Source: Hominiventricola aquisgranensis
Lineage (GTDB): Bacteria; Bacillota; Clostridia; Lachnospirales; Lachnospiraceae
NCBI RefSeq assembly: GCF_040096225.1
Contig: NZ_JBBMFC010000013.1
Coordinates: 34,131-98,130 of the forward strand
Direction: 5' to 3'
DNA length: 64,000 nucleotides
Positions within the stretch are counted from its first letter, which is position 1; each line of letters starts with the position of its first letter. The position numbers and the translations under genes were made by a program. The notes under the pieces were generated by a model. That model saw nothing but the letters and a program-made list of their open reading frames with translations. It was not told the DNA's origin and ran no database searches. Below, piece after piece: positions 8,435-17,192 of the stretch.

Positions 8435-9116
8435 AATTTTGATTATTGAAGATGAAGAGGCAATTGCAGATCTTGAGAAAGATTATCTGGAACTGAGCGG
8501 CTTCACCGTGGAGATAGAAGAGCGAGGAGATACCGGACTTACCAGAGCACTGGCAGAGGATTTTGACCTGATCATTCTGGATCTGATGTTGCCAGGAATG
8601 GATGGATTCGAGATCTGTCGCCAGATCCGCCAGGAGAAAAATATTCCGGTGATCATGGTATCAGCTAAGAAGGACGATATTGACAAGATTCGAGGTCTTG
8701 GTCTTGGAGCAGACGATTATATGACAAAGCCCTTCAGTCCCAGTGAACTGGTAGCGCGTGTAAAGGCGCATATGGCCCGGTATGAGCGTCTGGTAGGAAG
8801 CGGTGTGCAGGAAAATGAGATCATTGAGATCCGCGGCATCAAGATTGATAAGACGGCCAGACGGGTGTGGGTCAATGGCGAAGAGAAAGCATTCACCTCT
8901 AAAGAGTTTGACCTGCTCACATTTCTTGCACAGAATCCGAATCATGTATTTACAAAGGAAGAACTGTTCAGCAAGATCTGGGATATGGAGTCTATTGGAG
9001 ATATTGCGACCGTAACGGTGCATATTAAGAAGATCCGTGAGAAGATTGAGTTCAATACAGCCAAGCCTCAGTATATCGAAACAATCTGGGGAGTAGGTTA
9101 CCGGTTCAAAGTATAA
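8427..9116 (+). CDS. OmpR/PhoB-family response regulator
   Basis: 229 residues: receiver domain (about 1-120) with acidic pocket IIEDEEA, phospho-acceptor D52 in LIILDLMLPGMDG and the conserved lysine in YMTKPFSPSELVAR. The C-terminal winged-helix DNA-binding domain (about 130-229) has KEFDLLTFLAQNPNHVFTKE and VHIKKIREKI, ending with the family's WGVGYRF. It is the cognate partner of the overlapping kinase. The targets are unknown, and no duplicated operator is evident in the operon's own promoter. Confidence 0.95.
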   Translation: MSKILIIEDEEAIADLEKDYLELSGFTVEIEERGDTGLTRALAEDFDLIILDLMLPGMDGFEICRQIRQEKNIPVIMVSAKKDDIDKIRGLGLGADDYMTKPFSPSELVARVKAHMARYERLVGSGVQENEIIEIRGIKIDKTARRVWVNGEEKAFTSKEFDLLTFLAQNPNHVFTKEELFSKIWDMESIGDIATVTVHIKKIREKIEFNTAKPQYIETIWGVGYRFKV

Positions 9117-9126
9117 TAAGGAAAAG

Positions 9127-9167
9127 AAAGGCTGCAGGTTTACGTTTCGTAAGCTCCTGCAGCCTTT
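9127..9167. terminator. Bidirectional terminator
   Basis: AAAGGCTGCAGG at 9127-9138 pairs with CCTGCAGCCTTT at 9156-9167. It lies between the convergent response regulator and membrane protein genes. Confidence 0.88.
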
Positions 9168-9184
9168 CCTATAGGGTTCGTGTC

Positions 9185-9619
9185 TTATTTGTTGAAAAGT
9201 CTTTTGAAGAAGCCTTTTTTCGGCTGTGGCTTTTCAAGTCCGCCTCTGGCACTCTTAATGGCGGTGATGTAGATGCCGCTGACTACGACTTTAACTTCCT
9301 TTTTCACCGGAAGCAGATCATATACAGCTCCGTCAGCTACAAGGGTCATAATCTTCGGACCAATCTTGGCCTTTACGATCGGCATCTTGGATCTGCGCAG
9401 ATACCATGGTGTCTGATCAATCACCATCTGCGGAAGACCGGATTCTTTCATGCGAAGTTTTTTCTTGTCAATGATCAACATACTGACTGTCTGGGCAGCA
9501 GCATCTAACTGTGCCTGTCCTTCGGCCTGTCTTTTTTCGAGCTTACGTCCGAAATAATACAGAGCAACCAGAACAATAACCAGAATGACAGCAATGACCA
9601 GTAATACTTTCCATACCAT
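9185..9619 (-). CDS. Conserved membrane-anchored protein of unknown function
   Basis: 144 residues from the ATG at 9619: one strongly hydrophobic N-terminal helix (VWKVLLVIAVILVIVLVALYYF), then a basic, mostly soluble domain with VSMLIIDKKKLRMKES, a YLRRSKMPIVKAKIG stretch and a C-terminal KKGFFKRLFNK tail. The orientation is probably N-out/C-in because of the RKLEKR after the helix. AGGAGGG lies 13 bases upstream, slightly long; a TTG at 9646 would start before it. I do not recognise a family with a known function. It is monocistronic with its own promoter. Confidence 0.72.
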   Translation of the reverse strand: MVWKVLLVIAVILVIVLVALYYFGRKLEKRQAEGQAQLDAAAQTVSMLIIDKKKLRMKESGLPQMVIDQTPWYLRRSKMPIVKAKIGPKIMTLVADGAVYDLLPVKKEVKVVVSGIYITAIKSARGGLEKPQPKKGFFKRLFNK

Positions 9620-9657
9620 TGTGTCTTTCGTTCCCTCCTGCAACAATTTCTCGTCTC

Positions 9658-9686
9658 ATTGTAGCATTGTTTTAGCTAAAATGCAA
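9658..9686 (-). promoter_or_regulatory. Promoter of the membrane-anchored protein
   Basis: Minus-strand TTGCAT, 17-base spacer, TACAAT. Confidence 0.55.
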
Positions 9687-9710
9687 GGAAGAAACGGGGA
9701 TTGTGTCAGC

Positions 9711-9739
9711 TTGACAAAGGACATTGTGACAGATAGAAT
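9711..9739 (+). promoter_or_regulatory. Promoter of the trigger-factor-like lipoprotein
   Basis: TTGACA, 17-base spacer, TAGAAT: near-consensus sigma-A promoter, 35 bases before the ATG. Confidence 0.75.
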
Positions 9740-9774
9740 GAGTAAATATATGTTTGAAAAATGAGGTATAAAGA

Positions 9775-10872
9775 ATGAAGAAAAAAGTAATACTTGCAAT
9801 GTGTATAGCTGCAGCTCTGGCCCTGGCAGGCTGTGGAAATAAAAACGAAACTGCAAAAACAGATGACGGACAGGAAGAAGCGGAAGCAACGGTCAGCTAC
9901 GAGCCGGTGCTCTATGAGGATCTGAGCAGCAAGCTTATATCTCTTGGACAGTACAAAGGTCTGGAAGTGAGCCGTGATACGGCAGAAGTGACAGACGAAG
10001 ATGTGGCCAAAGAGGTATGGGATAACGAGAAACAGTATCTGGAGCTGAAAGACGTGGATCGTCCGGCAGAAGAGGGAGATGTGCTTACCATTGATTTTAC
10101 CGGGTATGTGGATGGAGAGAGCTCTGATAATCTGAAAGGAACAGACACGCAGCTGGAGCTGGGAAGCGGAACTTTCATTCCTGGATTTGAAGATCAGTTG
10201 ATCGGGGTAAATGCAGAGGATGATGTGGAAGTCAATGTGGTATTTCCGGATGAATATTATGAGGAAGTAGCTGGAAAAGAGGCTCGTTTTGAAGTTCATG
10301 TAAGCAAGGTACAGGCATATGATACTTCTGTCTGGAATGACGAGTATGTGAAGCAGAACACTGATTATGAGAGTCAGGAAGACATGGAAAATTCCATCCG
10401 GAATGATCTGGAGAGCACTGCACAGTCAGATGCAACTTCCAACTGGGAGTATGATCTGATCCAGGAGGTTCTGAATGGAAGTGAATTCCAGATCGAAGAG
10501 AGCGATAAAGATCTGTACGTGGATCAGATGATGTCAGAATATGAGAGCTATGCTGCGGCAGCCAATATGGAACTGGACGATTATCTGAGCACATATCTTG
10601 GAACCACAGAGGCGCAGCTTAGAGAATTTTTCCGTACAACCGCGGAGTTCCGTGTAAAGATGACACTGGTGTTTCATGAGATTGCACAGCAGGAAGGAAT
10701 CACCGTCAGTGATCAGGAATATGAGGATCGTCTGAATGAACTGGCCAAGCAGTACAATTATGAGAATACCGATGATATTGTAAGTCTGTACAGCGAAGAA
10801 ATGATCCGTGAAGAAATTGTCCAGGAGAAAGTGATCAGCCTGATCGAGGAGAATGCGGTACAACCTGAATAA
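9775..10872 (+). CDS. Trigger-factor-like FKBP lipoprotein (extracytoplasmic foldase)
   Basis: 365 residues. The lipoprotein signal MKKKVILAMCIAAALALAGC places the lipid cysteine at residue 20. A short acidic linker follows, then an FKBP-type peptidyl-prolyl isomerase domain (about 85-185, GDVLTIDFTGYVDG, LGSGTFIPGFEDQLIG, VVFPDEYYEEVAGKEARFEV). The C-terminal half (about 190-360) is helical and resembles the chaperone arms of trigger factor. It lacks the ribosome-binding N-terminal domain of cytoplasmic trigger factor, so it should act on secreted proteins at the outer face of the membrane. It has its own strong promoter and is monocistronic. Confidence 0.88.
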   Translation: MKKKVILAMCIAAALALAGCGNKNETAKTDDGQEEAEATVSYEPVLYEDLSSKLISLGQYKGLEVSRDTAEVTDEDVAKEVWDNEKQYLELKDVDRPAEEGDVLTIDFTGYVDGESSDNLKGTDTQLELGSGTFIPGFEDQLIGVNAEDDVEVNVVFPDEYYEEVAGKEARFEVHVSKVQAYDTSVWNDEYVKQNTDYESQEDMENSIRNDLESTAQSDATSNWEYDLIQEVLNGSEFQIEESDKDLYVDQMMSEYESYAAAANMELDDYLSTYLGTTEAQLREFFRTTAEFRVKMTLVFHEIAQQEGITVSDQEYEDRLNELAKQYNYENTDDIVSLYSEEMIREEIVQEKVISLIEENAVQPE

Positions 10873-10890
10873 TTTTAGAAAATCTGCTTG

Positions 10891-10919
10891 TTGATTTTAC
10901 AGAAATGTAGTAATATACG
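10891..10919 (+). promoter_or_regulatory. Probable fba promoter
   Basis: TTGATT, 17-base spacer, TATACG, about 50 bases before the fba start. Confidence 0.4.
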
Positions 10920-10970
10920 GATATAGGCACTTTTGTGTCAAAAAAATGTCAAAGAAAGGAAGACAAAACA

Positions 10971-11939
10971 ATGGCATTAGTTACAACCACTGAGATGTTT
11001 AAAAAGGCTTATCATGGCGGTTATGCAGTTGGTGCGTTTAACGTAAACAACATGGAAATCGTTCAGGGAATCACTGAAGCAGCTGGAGAGCTGAAGAGCC
11101 CGGTTATCCTTCAGGTATCCAAAGGAGCCAGAGCTTATGCTAACCATACCTATCTTGTAAAACTGGTAGAGGCAGCAGTTATTGAGAACCCGGAGATCCC
11201 GATCGCACTTCACCTGGATCATGGTGACAGCTTCGAGCTTTGCAAATCCTGTATCGATGGCGGATTTACTTCCGTTATGATCGATGCTTCCTCCAAATCT
11301 TTCGAGGACAACATCGCTCTGACAAAACAGGTTGTTGAGTATGCACATGCTCACGGCGTAGTAGTAGAGGCTGAGCTTGGTACTCTGGCTGGTATCGAGG
11401 ATGAAGTTGTTGTTGAATCTGGTCATGAGAGCTACACTCGTCCGGAAGAGGTTGAGGAGTTCGTTGACAGAACTGGATGCGACTCTCTTGCAATCGCAAT
11501 CGGAACCTCTCACGGTGCTTACAAATTCACTCCGGATCAGTGTACAAGAAATGCTGACGGAATCCTTGTTCCGCCACCACTGCGTTTTGACGTACTTGAA
11601 GAGTGCATGAAGAGACTGCCGGAGTTCCCGATCGTTCTTCACGGATCTTCTTCTGTACCGCAGGAGTTCGTAAAGATGGTTAACCAGTACGGCGGAAATA
11701 TGCCGGATGCAGTTGGTATTCCGGAAGAGCAGCTGAGAAAAGCAGCTGAGCTTGCTGTATGTAAGATCAACATCGACTCCGATATCCGTCTTGCTATGAC
11801 TGGTAACATCAGAAAATACATGGCTGAGCATCCGGATCACTTTGACCCGAGACAGTATCTGAAACCGGCTCGTCAGGCTGTTAAAGATATGGTTGCTCAT
11901 AAGATCGTTAACGTTCTTGGATCTAACGGAAAAGCTTAA
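10971..11939 (+). CDS. fba: Class II fructose-bisphosphate aldolase
   Basis: Zinc-dependent glycolytic aldolase cleaving fructose 1,6-bisphosphate to dihydroxyacetone phosphate and glyceraldehyde 3-phosphate. 322 residues. Visible motifs: GAFNVNNME, LHLDHGDSFE (catalytic Asp and zinc His), VVEAELG, GTSHGAYKF (zinc His region), LHGSSSVPQEF and NIDSDIRLAMTG. The third-position codon choice is highly biased, as expected for an abundant enzyme. ATG 10971 follows GAAAGGAAG. A strong hairpin terminator follows. A second, more divergent aldolase at 29231 belongs to the sugar island, so this copy is taken as the housekeeping one. Confidence 0.94.
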   Translation: MALVTTTEMFKKAYHGGYAVGAFNVNNMEIVQGITEAAGELKSPVILQVSKGARAYANHTYLVKLVEAAVIENPEIPIALHLDHGDSFELCKSCIDGGFTSVMIDASSKSFEDNIALTKQVVEYAHAHGVVVEAELGTLAGIEDEVVVESGHESYTRPEEVEEFVDRTGCDSLAIAIGTSHGAYKFTPDQCTRNADGILVPPPLRFDVLEECMKRLPEFPIVLHGSSSVPQEFVKMVNQYGGNMPDAVGIPEEQLRKAAELAVCKINIDSDIRLAMTGNIRKYMAEHPDHFDPRQYLKPARQAVKDMVAHKIVNVLGSNGKA

Positions 11940-11971
11940 ATAGCAATAGATGTCTGTATGACATAAAAAGG

Positions 11972-12015
11972 AGCTGCCGCATGAGCTGAAGAAATTCAGT
12001 GGTGCGGCAGCTTTT
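11972..12015 (+). terminator. fba terminator
   Basis: AGCTGCCGCA at 11972-11981 pairs with TGCGGCAGCT at 12003-12012, followed by TTTTATAAAA. Confidence 0.85.
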
Positions 12016-12041
12016 ATAAAATATAAGAGAGGTATATGGGG

Positions 12042-12944
12042 ATGAAGGTACTTTGTTTTGGATCATTGAATATTGATTATACATATAAGGTTCCACATTT
12101 TGTAAAAAAGGGGGAAACTCTTGCATCTGAAAGACTTCAGGTCTTCGGAGGAGGAAAAGGACTGAACCAGTCAGTTGCGTTGGCAAAGGCAGGTACAGAA
12201 GTGTATCATGCAGGTTCCATTGGACAGGATGGTATGTTCCTGCTGGACATGCTGAAGGATGCGGGGGCAAATACAGATTTTGTGAAGATTCTGGATACGG
12301 TCAGAACCGGTAATGCAATTATCCAGAATGACAAGAGTGGCGATAACTGCATCATTCTCTATGGAGGAGCCAATCAGGCGATCACCCGTGAGCAGGTAGA
12401 TGAAGTAATGTCACACTTTGAGTCCGGAGATTATCTTGTTCTTCAGAACGAGATCAATGAGCTGGGCTATATCGTAGAAAAAGCACATGAGAAGGGAATG
12501 ATCATTGTATTGAACCCTTCACCGATGAATGAAAAAATTCTTGCACTTCCGCTGGATGTGATCAACTACTTTATCCTGAATGAAGTGGAAGCTGCACAGA
12601 TCCTTGGAAAAGAAGATAAGGGCGAAGAGTCCTGGGAGCAGATTGCAGATGATCTTCTGAAAAAATTCCCGCAGGCAACGATCGTACTGACCATGGGAAG
12701 CGAGGGATCTGTATTTAAAAATCAGAAAGAAACGGTATGTCAGTCTATCTATAAAGTACAGGCGGTTGATACCACTGCTGCCGGAGATACCTTTTCAGGT
12801 TACTTTATAGGAGGAATCCTTAGTGGACTTTCTGCAAAGGAAGCGATGGATCAGGCATCGAAAGCCTCTGCCATTGCGGTTACCAGAAAAGGGGCAGCTC
12901 CATCGATTCCGTTACTTGCTGAGGTACAGAATTATAATAAGTAG
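12042..12944 (+). CDS. PfkB/ribokinase-family sugar kinase
   Basis: 300-residue cytoplasmic kinase of the ribokinase type. N-terminal CFGSLNIDYTYKVPHFV, then the glycine-rich substrate loop GGGKGLNQSVALAKAG. The C-terminal PfkB signature is VDTTAAGDTFSGYF, where the usual GAGD anion-hole motif reads AAGD with the catalytic aspartate kept. The ATG at 12042 is preferred over 12036 on spacing from AGAGAGG. It sits just before the nucleoside-type ABC operon, which suggests ribose or nucleoside phosphorylation, but the two have separate promoters. The substrate is not certain. Confidence 0.85.
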   Translation: MKVLCFGSLNIDYTYKVPHFVKKGETLASERLQVFGGGKGLNQSVALAKAGTEVYHAGSIGQDGMFLLDMLKDAGANTDFVKILDTVRTGNAIIQNDKSGDNCIILYGGANQAITREQVDEVMSHFESGDYLVLQNEINELGYIVEKAHEKGMIIVLNPSPMNEKILALPLDVINYFILNEVEAAQILGKEDKGEESWEQIADDLLKKFPQATIVLTMGSEGSVFKNQKETVCQSIYKVQAVDTTAAGDTFSGYFIGGILSGLSAKEAMDQASKASAIAVTRKGAAPSIPLLAEVQNYNK

Positions 12945-13087
12945 ACATATAAGACAGATAGAAATACATGTGATCTGAACGCAGGTTTAAAAAATGCTAT
13001 ATATAAGTTACACTTCATAATAAAATTCAGAGTATATTATAGAAACGGCGAAAATTTGCACAAAATTTAAGAATTTTTCACCTTCTC

Positions 13088-13142
13088 TTGACAAAATAGC
13101 CCGTTACGTTATAAGCTAACCTCATAAGAGCCTCAGATGAGG
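13088..13142 (+). promoter_or_regulatory. Promoter and inverted repeat of the BMP transporter operon
   Basis: TTGACA at 13088-13093, 16-base spacer, TATAAG at 13110-13115. Just downstream CCTCAT (13120-13125) and ATGAGG (13137-13142) form an inverted repeat around the expected transcription start, a possible operator or 5' mRNA hairpin. Confidence 0.6.
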
Positions 13143-13161
13143 AAAAACAGGAGGAGAACGT

Positions 13162-14430
13162 ATGAAGAAGAAAATCGTAAGTCTGCTTACCGTTATGGCA
13201 CTGGCTGCCACCACACTGGCAGGATGTGGATCCAGCAGTTCTGATACTGCAGCTGATACCGCAGACAGCACTGACGCAGCAGCAACCGAAGAGGCAGGAG
13301 ATACTGATACCGCAGAGGCATCCACCGCTGGACTGAAAGCTGGTTTCATTTTCCTGCATGATGAGAACTCTACTTATGACCTGAACTTCATGAACGCAGC
13401 AAAAGCTGCTTGTGAGAAAATGGGTGTTGAGTATGTGGCAAAAACCAATATTCCGGAAGGACAGGAGTGCTACGATGCAGCCTGCGAGCTTGCAGATGCA
13501 GGATGTGATTTCATTTTTGCAGACAGCTTTGGACATGAGGATTATGTGATCGAGGCTGCAAAAGAGTATCCGGAAGTACAGTTCAGCCATGCAACCGGAA
13601 CCAAGGCTCATACCGAGGGTCTGGACAACTTCCACAATGCATTCGCTTCTATCTATGATGGACGTTATCTTGCTGGTATCGCAGCAGGTATGAAACTGAA
13701 TGAGATGATCGAGAACGGTGAGATCACCGAGGATCAGGCTAAGATGGGATATGTTGGAGCTTACACCTATGCAGAGGTTATCTCCGGATATACTTCTTAT
13801 TTCCTTGGCGCACGTTCTGTTTGCCCGAGTGCTACCATGGAAGTAACCTTTACCGGTTCCTGGTATGATGAGACCGCTGAGAAAGAGGGCGCTAACAAAC
13901 TGATCGAAGATGGTTGTGTACTGATTAGCCAGCATGCAGACTCCATGGGAGCTCCGACCGCATGCGAGACTGCTGGTGTACCGAACGTATCCTATAACGG
14001 AAGCACCGCAAGTGCTTGCCCGAACACCTTCCTTGTATCTTCCAGAGTGAACTGGGAGCCGTACTTCGAGTATGCGATCAACTGTGTAGCAGAAGGAACT
14101 CCGATCGATGCTGACTGGACCGGAACTCTTGAGACTGGATCTGTTGAGCTGAGCGAACTGGGAACCAATGTAGCAGAGGGAACTAAGGAAGCAATTGATG
14201 CAGCAGCAGAGGCAATCAAAGCGGGTACCCTTCATGTATTTGATACCACAACCTTCACCGTAGAGGGTGCAGAGCTGACCAGCTACGAAGCAGATGTCGA
14301 TACCGATGCAGATTACGCACCGGATCATGAGGTTGTAAGCGATGGATACTTCCATGAGTCAGAGTATCGTTCCGCTCCGTACTTCAATGTACAGATCGAT
14401 GGAATCGACCTTCTGAACACTGTATTCTAA
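13162..14430 (+). CDS. BMP/PnrA-type ABC transporter substrate-binding lipoprotein
   Basis: 422 residues. Lipoprotein signal ending TTLAGC (lipid cysteine near residue 21), then an Asp/Thr/Ala-rich linker to about residue 55. The Bmp/PnrA fold follows: LKAGFIFLHDENSTYDLNF, CDFIFADSFGHEDYVIEAAKEYPEV, MGYVGAYTYAEVISGYTSYFLGA and FTGSWYDETAEKEGANKLI. Characterised members of this family capture nucleosides or nucleobases outside the membrane. It is the first gene of the operon; the hairpin after it probably leaves it more abundant than the membrane components, the usual arrangement for binding proteins. Confidence 0.92.
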   Translation: MKKKIVSLLTVMALAATTLAGCGSSSSDTAADTADSTDAAATEEAGDTDTAEASTAGLKAGFIFLHDENSTYDLNFMNAAKAACEKMGVEYVAKTNIPEGQECYDAACELADAGCDFIFADSFGHEDYVIEAAKEYPEVQFSHATGTKAHTEGLDNFHNAFASIYDGRYLAGIAAGMKLNEMIENGEITEDQAKMGYVGAYTYAEVISGYTSYFLGARSVCPSATMEVTFTGSWYDETAEKEGANKLIEDGCVLISQHADSMGAPTACETAGVPNVSYNGSTASACPNTFLVSSRVNWEPYFEYAINCVAEGTPIDADWTGTLETGSVELSELGTNVAEGTKEAIDAAAEAIKAGTLHVFDTTTFTVEGAELTSYEADVDTDADYAPDHEVVSDGYFHESEYRSAPYFNVQIDGIDLLNTVF

Positions 14431-14458
14431 TCTGAACAACAGCCTTGCAGTAGATACA

Positions 14459-14494
14459 GGGCGGCACAGCGTTTTACGCCGCGCCGCCCTTTTT
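14459..14494 (+). terminator. Partial terminator between binding protein and transporter genes
   Basis: GGGCGGC at 14459-14465 pairs with GCCGCCC at 14483-14489, followed by TTTTT. Read-through past it would feed the ATPase and permease genes. Confidence 0.85.
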
Positions 14495-14561
14495 CTGTGA
14501 GAGTGAATATCATCCTTACAGAAAAGGGACGGACGGTCCATAAGAGGAAAGGGGACAAAAG

Positions 14562-16094
14562 ATGGAGACGAAAGTAGCTGCAGTTTCAATGCGTGGAGTG
14601 ACGAAGACCTTTGGTGCAGTCATTGCAAATGAAGATGTGGATCTGGATATCTATAAAGGCGAGATCCTGGCACTCCTTGGCGAGAATGGAAGTGGCAAGA
14701 CCACGTTGATGAATATGCTTTCAGGTATTTATTTCCCGGATCAGGGACAGATCATGATCAATGGGCAGAATGTGGTGATCGCATCACCGAAGGATGCGCT
14801 GAATCTGGGAATCGGTATGGTACATCAGCATTTTAAGCTGGTAGACGTATTATCGGCCACTGAAAATATTATTCTTGGTCTGGAAGGAAAGCTGAACATA
14901 AAAGAAGCTGCCAAAAAGATTGAAAATATTTGTAATAAATATGGATTTGAAGTTGATCCGAAACAGAAGATCTACGACATGTCTGTGTCACAGAAACAGA
15001 CGGTTGAAATTGTGAAGGTACTGTATCGTGGAGCAGATATTCTGATCCTTGATGAGCCGACCGCCGTGCTGACTCCGCAGGAGACAGAAAAACTGTTCCG
15101 TGTGCTTCGTAAAATGCGAGATGATGGAAAAGCCATTGTCATCATTACGCATAAGATGCATGAGGTGAAATCTCTGTCTGACCGTGTGGCAGTTCTCAGA
15201 GGAGGCCGTTATATTGGAAGCCTGGTGACAAAAGATACAGATGTAAATACCATGACAGATATGATGGTAGGCCATGCTGTACAGCTGAATATTGAGAGAC
15301 CGGATCCAGTCGATCCAAAACCAAGGATCGAGGTAGAGGGTCTTACGATTCGGAATGAAGAAGGTATTGTAAAACTGAAAGATGTATCATTTACTGCCAA
15401 CAGTGGCGAAATCCTCGGTATTGCAGGTATCTCCGGCTGTGGTCAGAAGGAACTGCTGGAAGCGATTGCAGGACTTCAGCCTATAGAGTCTGGAACCATC
15501 AATTATATCGAGCCGGACGGAAGTAAAGAGATGCTGATCGGAAAAGATCCATTGAAGATCGCAGAGATGGGAGTTTCCCTTTCCTTCGTTCCCGAGGATC
15601 GTCTTGGCATGGGACTTGTAGGAAATATGGATCTGACTGATAACATGATGCTTCGCTCCTTCCGGAAAGGAAAGACTCCGTTTGTAAATCGGAAACCATC
15701 CAGAAAGCTGGCAGAAAGTGTGGTAAAGGATCTGGCAGTTGTGACACCGGGTATCACTACTCCGGTCCGCAGACTTTCTGGAGGAAATGTACAGAAGGTA
15801 TTGCTGGGGCGTGAGATCGCTTCTTCACCGACCGTGCTTCTGACCGCTTATGCAGTCCGCGGACTGGATATCAATTCGTCCTATACAATCTATGATCTGC
15901 TCAATGAACAGAAGAAAAAGGGCGTGGCAGTTATCTTTGTCGGAGAAGATCTGGATGTACTGGTGGAGCTGTCTGACCGGATCATGGTACTTTGCGGAGG
16001 GCAGGTCAGCGGTATCGTAGATGCAAGAACCACAGATAAGAATGAGGTCGGAATGATGATGACCAGAATGGGAGGAACCGAAGATCATGAATGA
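14562..16094 (+). CDS. Nucleoside-type ABC transporter ATPase (tandem domains)
   Basis: 510 residues with two ABC domains, as in NupA/YufO-like proteins. Domain 1: Walker A GENGSGKTT, Walker B ILILDEPTAVLTP, but a weak signature (MSVSQKQTVEI). Domain 2: degenerate Walker A GISGCGQKE, good signature RRLSGGNVQKVLLGREI, and a Walker B region reading LLTAYAVRGLD (around residues 426-436) where relatives usually have an AAQPTRGLD-like sequence. One composite ATP site should remain functional. ATG 14562 follows AGAGGAAAGGGG. The stop overlaps the permease start by 8 bases, so translation is coupled. Confidence 0.92.
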   Translation: METKVAAVSMRGVTKTFGAVIANEDVDLDIYKGEILALLGENGSGKTTLMNMLSGIYFPDQGQIMINGQNVVIASPKDALNLGIGMVHQHFKLVDVLSATENIILGLEGKLNIKEAAKKIENICNKYGFEVDPKQKIYDMSVSQKQTVEIVKVLYRGADILILDEPTAVLTPQETEKLFRVLRKMRDDGKAIVIITHKMHEVKSLSDRVAVLRGGRYIGSLVTKDTDVNTMTDMMVGHAVQLNIERPDPVDPKPRIEVEGLTIRNEEGIVKLKDVSFTANSGEILGIAGISGCGQKELLEAIAGLQPIESGTINYIEPDGSKEMLIGKDPLKIAEMGVSLSFVPEDRLGMGLVGNMDLTDNMMLRSFRKGKTPFVNRKPSRKLAESVVKDLAVVTPGITTPVRRLSGGNVQKVLLGREIASSPTVLLTAYAVRGLDINSSYTIYDLLNEQKKKGVAVIFVGEDLDVLVELSDRIMVLCGGQVSGIVDARTTDKNEVGMMMTRMGGTEDHE

Positions 16095-17190
16095 TAAGAA
16101 AAAAGAACCTCTTTTTCATATAGTAAAACGGGATGCGCTTCCCTGGTATCAGTCAGTAGGCATCCGTGCGATTGCCATTGTGCTGGCATTGATTGTCTGC
16201 GCAGTTGTAACAATGATCCTGACAGGAACCAACCCGATCCAGGTATTTCAGTCGATCATCGCAGGAGCCTTTGGCTCTGCCAGAAAGACATGGATCACAT
16301 TTCAAAATATTGCGATCCTTCTGTTGATCTCGCTGGCACTGACTCCGGCTTTTAAGATGAAATTCTGGAACATTGGTGGGGAAGGACAGGTACTGATTGG
16401 AGGTCTTGCCTCCGCAGCATGCATGATCTGCCTGGCTGAGAAACTTCCGGCAGCACTGGTTGTTGTTTGCATGATCGTGACCAGTATTGCGGCAGGCGCT
16501 TTCTGGGCATTTATCCCGGCATTTTTCAAAGCAAAATGGAACACCAATGAGACACTTTCCACATTGATGATGAACTATATTGCAACACAGCTGGTTGCAT
16601 TCTTCACAATTGTATGGGAGGTGCCAAAAGGATCGGGAAAGATTGGTATCATCAATCAGAATTCCAACGTTGGCTGGCTTCCGCAGGCATTTGGATCAAA
16701 ATATCTGCTGAGCATCCTGGTAGCAGTGCTGATCACAGTATTTATGTATATTTATCTGAAATACAGCAAGCATGGTTATGAGATCTCTGTTGTGGGAGAG
16801 AGCGAAAATACAGCGAAATATGTTGGAATCAAAGTGGAAAAGGTAATTATGAGAACCATGGCACTCTCCGGTGCTGTCTGCGGTCTGGTAGGACTTCTGC
16901 TTGTGGGCGGCATCAATCACACGATCACGACAACGATCGCAGGAGGACAAGGATTTACCGCTGTTATGGTATCCTGGATGTCAAAATTTAACCCGCTGAC
17001 GATGGTATTCTCCAGTTTTCTGATCATATTCATGAATCGTGGAGCCAGTGAGATATCTACAAACTTTGGACTGAATCAGTCATTTTCCGATATTCTGACA
17101 GGTATCATCCTGTTCTTTATCATCGGATGTGAGTTCTTTATTGCATACCAGCTTCAGTCCCGCAAAAAAGCAGCGAAGGAGGTACAGTAA
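16087..17190 (+). CDS. Nucleoside-type ABC transporter permease 1
   Basis: 367-residue membrane protein of the BPD_transp_2 (YufP-like) family, with about nine hydrophobic spans. Landmarks: FGSARKTWITFQNIAILLLISLALTPAFK, MKFWNIGGEGQVLIGGLASA and the cytoplasmic coupling region GESENTAKYVGIKVEK. The N-terminal about 18 residues are basic and cytoplasmic. It pairs with permease 2 two bases downstream. Confidence 0.92.
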   Translation: MNDKKKEPLFHIVKRDALPWYQSVGIRAIAIVLALIVCAVVTMILTGTNPIQVFQSIIAGAFGSARKTWITFQNIAILLLISLALTPAFKMKFWNIGGEGQVLIGGLASAACMICLAEKLPAALVVVCMIVTSIAAGAFWAFIPAFFKAKWNTNETLSTLMMNYIATQLVAFFTIVWEVPKGSGKIGIINQNSNVGWLPQAFGSKYLLSILVAVLITVFMYIYLKYSKHGYEISVVGESENTAKYVGIKVEKVIMRTMALSGAVCGLVGLLLVGGINHTITTTIAGGQGFTAVMVSWMSKFNPLTMVFSSFLIIFMNRGASEISTNFGLNQSFSDILTGIILFFIIGCEFFIAYQLQSRKKAAKEVQ

Positions 17191-17192
17191 TC

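Noticed and set aside
13078..14355. 425-codon frame antisense to the BMP lipoprotein gene
   Set aside because: Cys/Ser-rich translation typical of antisense of a highly expressed gene; the sense frame has a full lipoprotein signal and family motifs.
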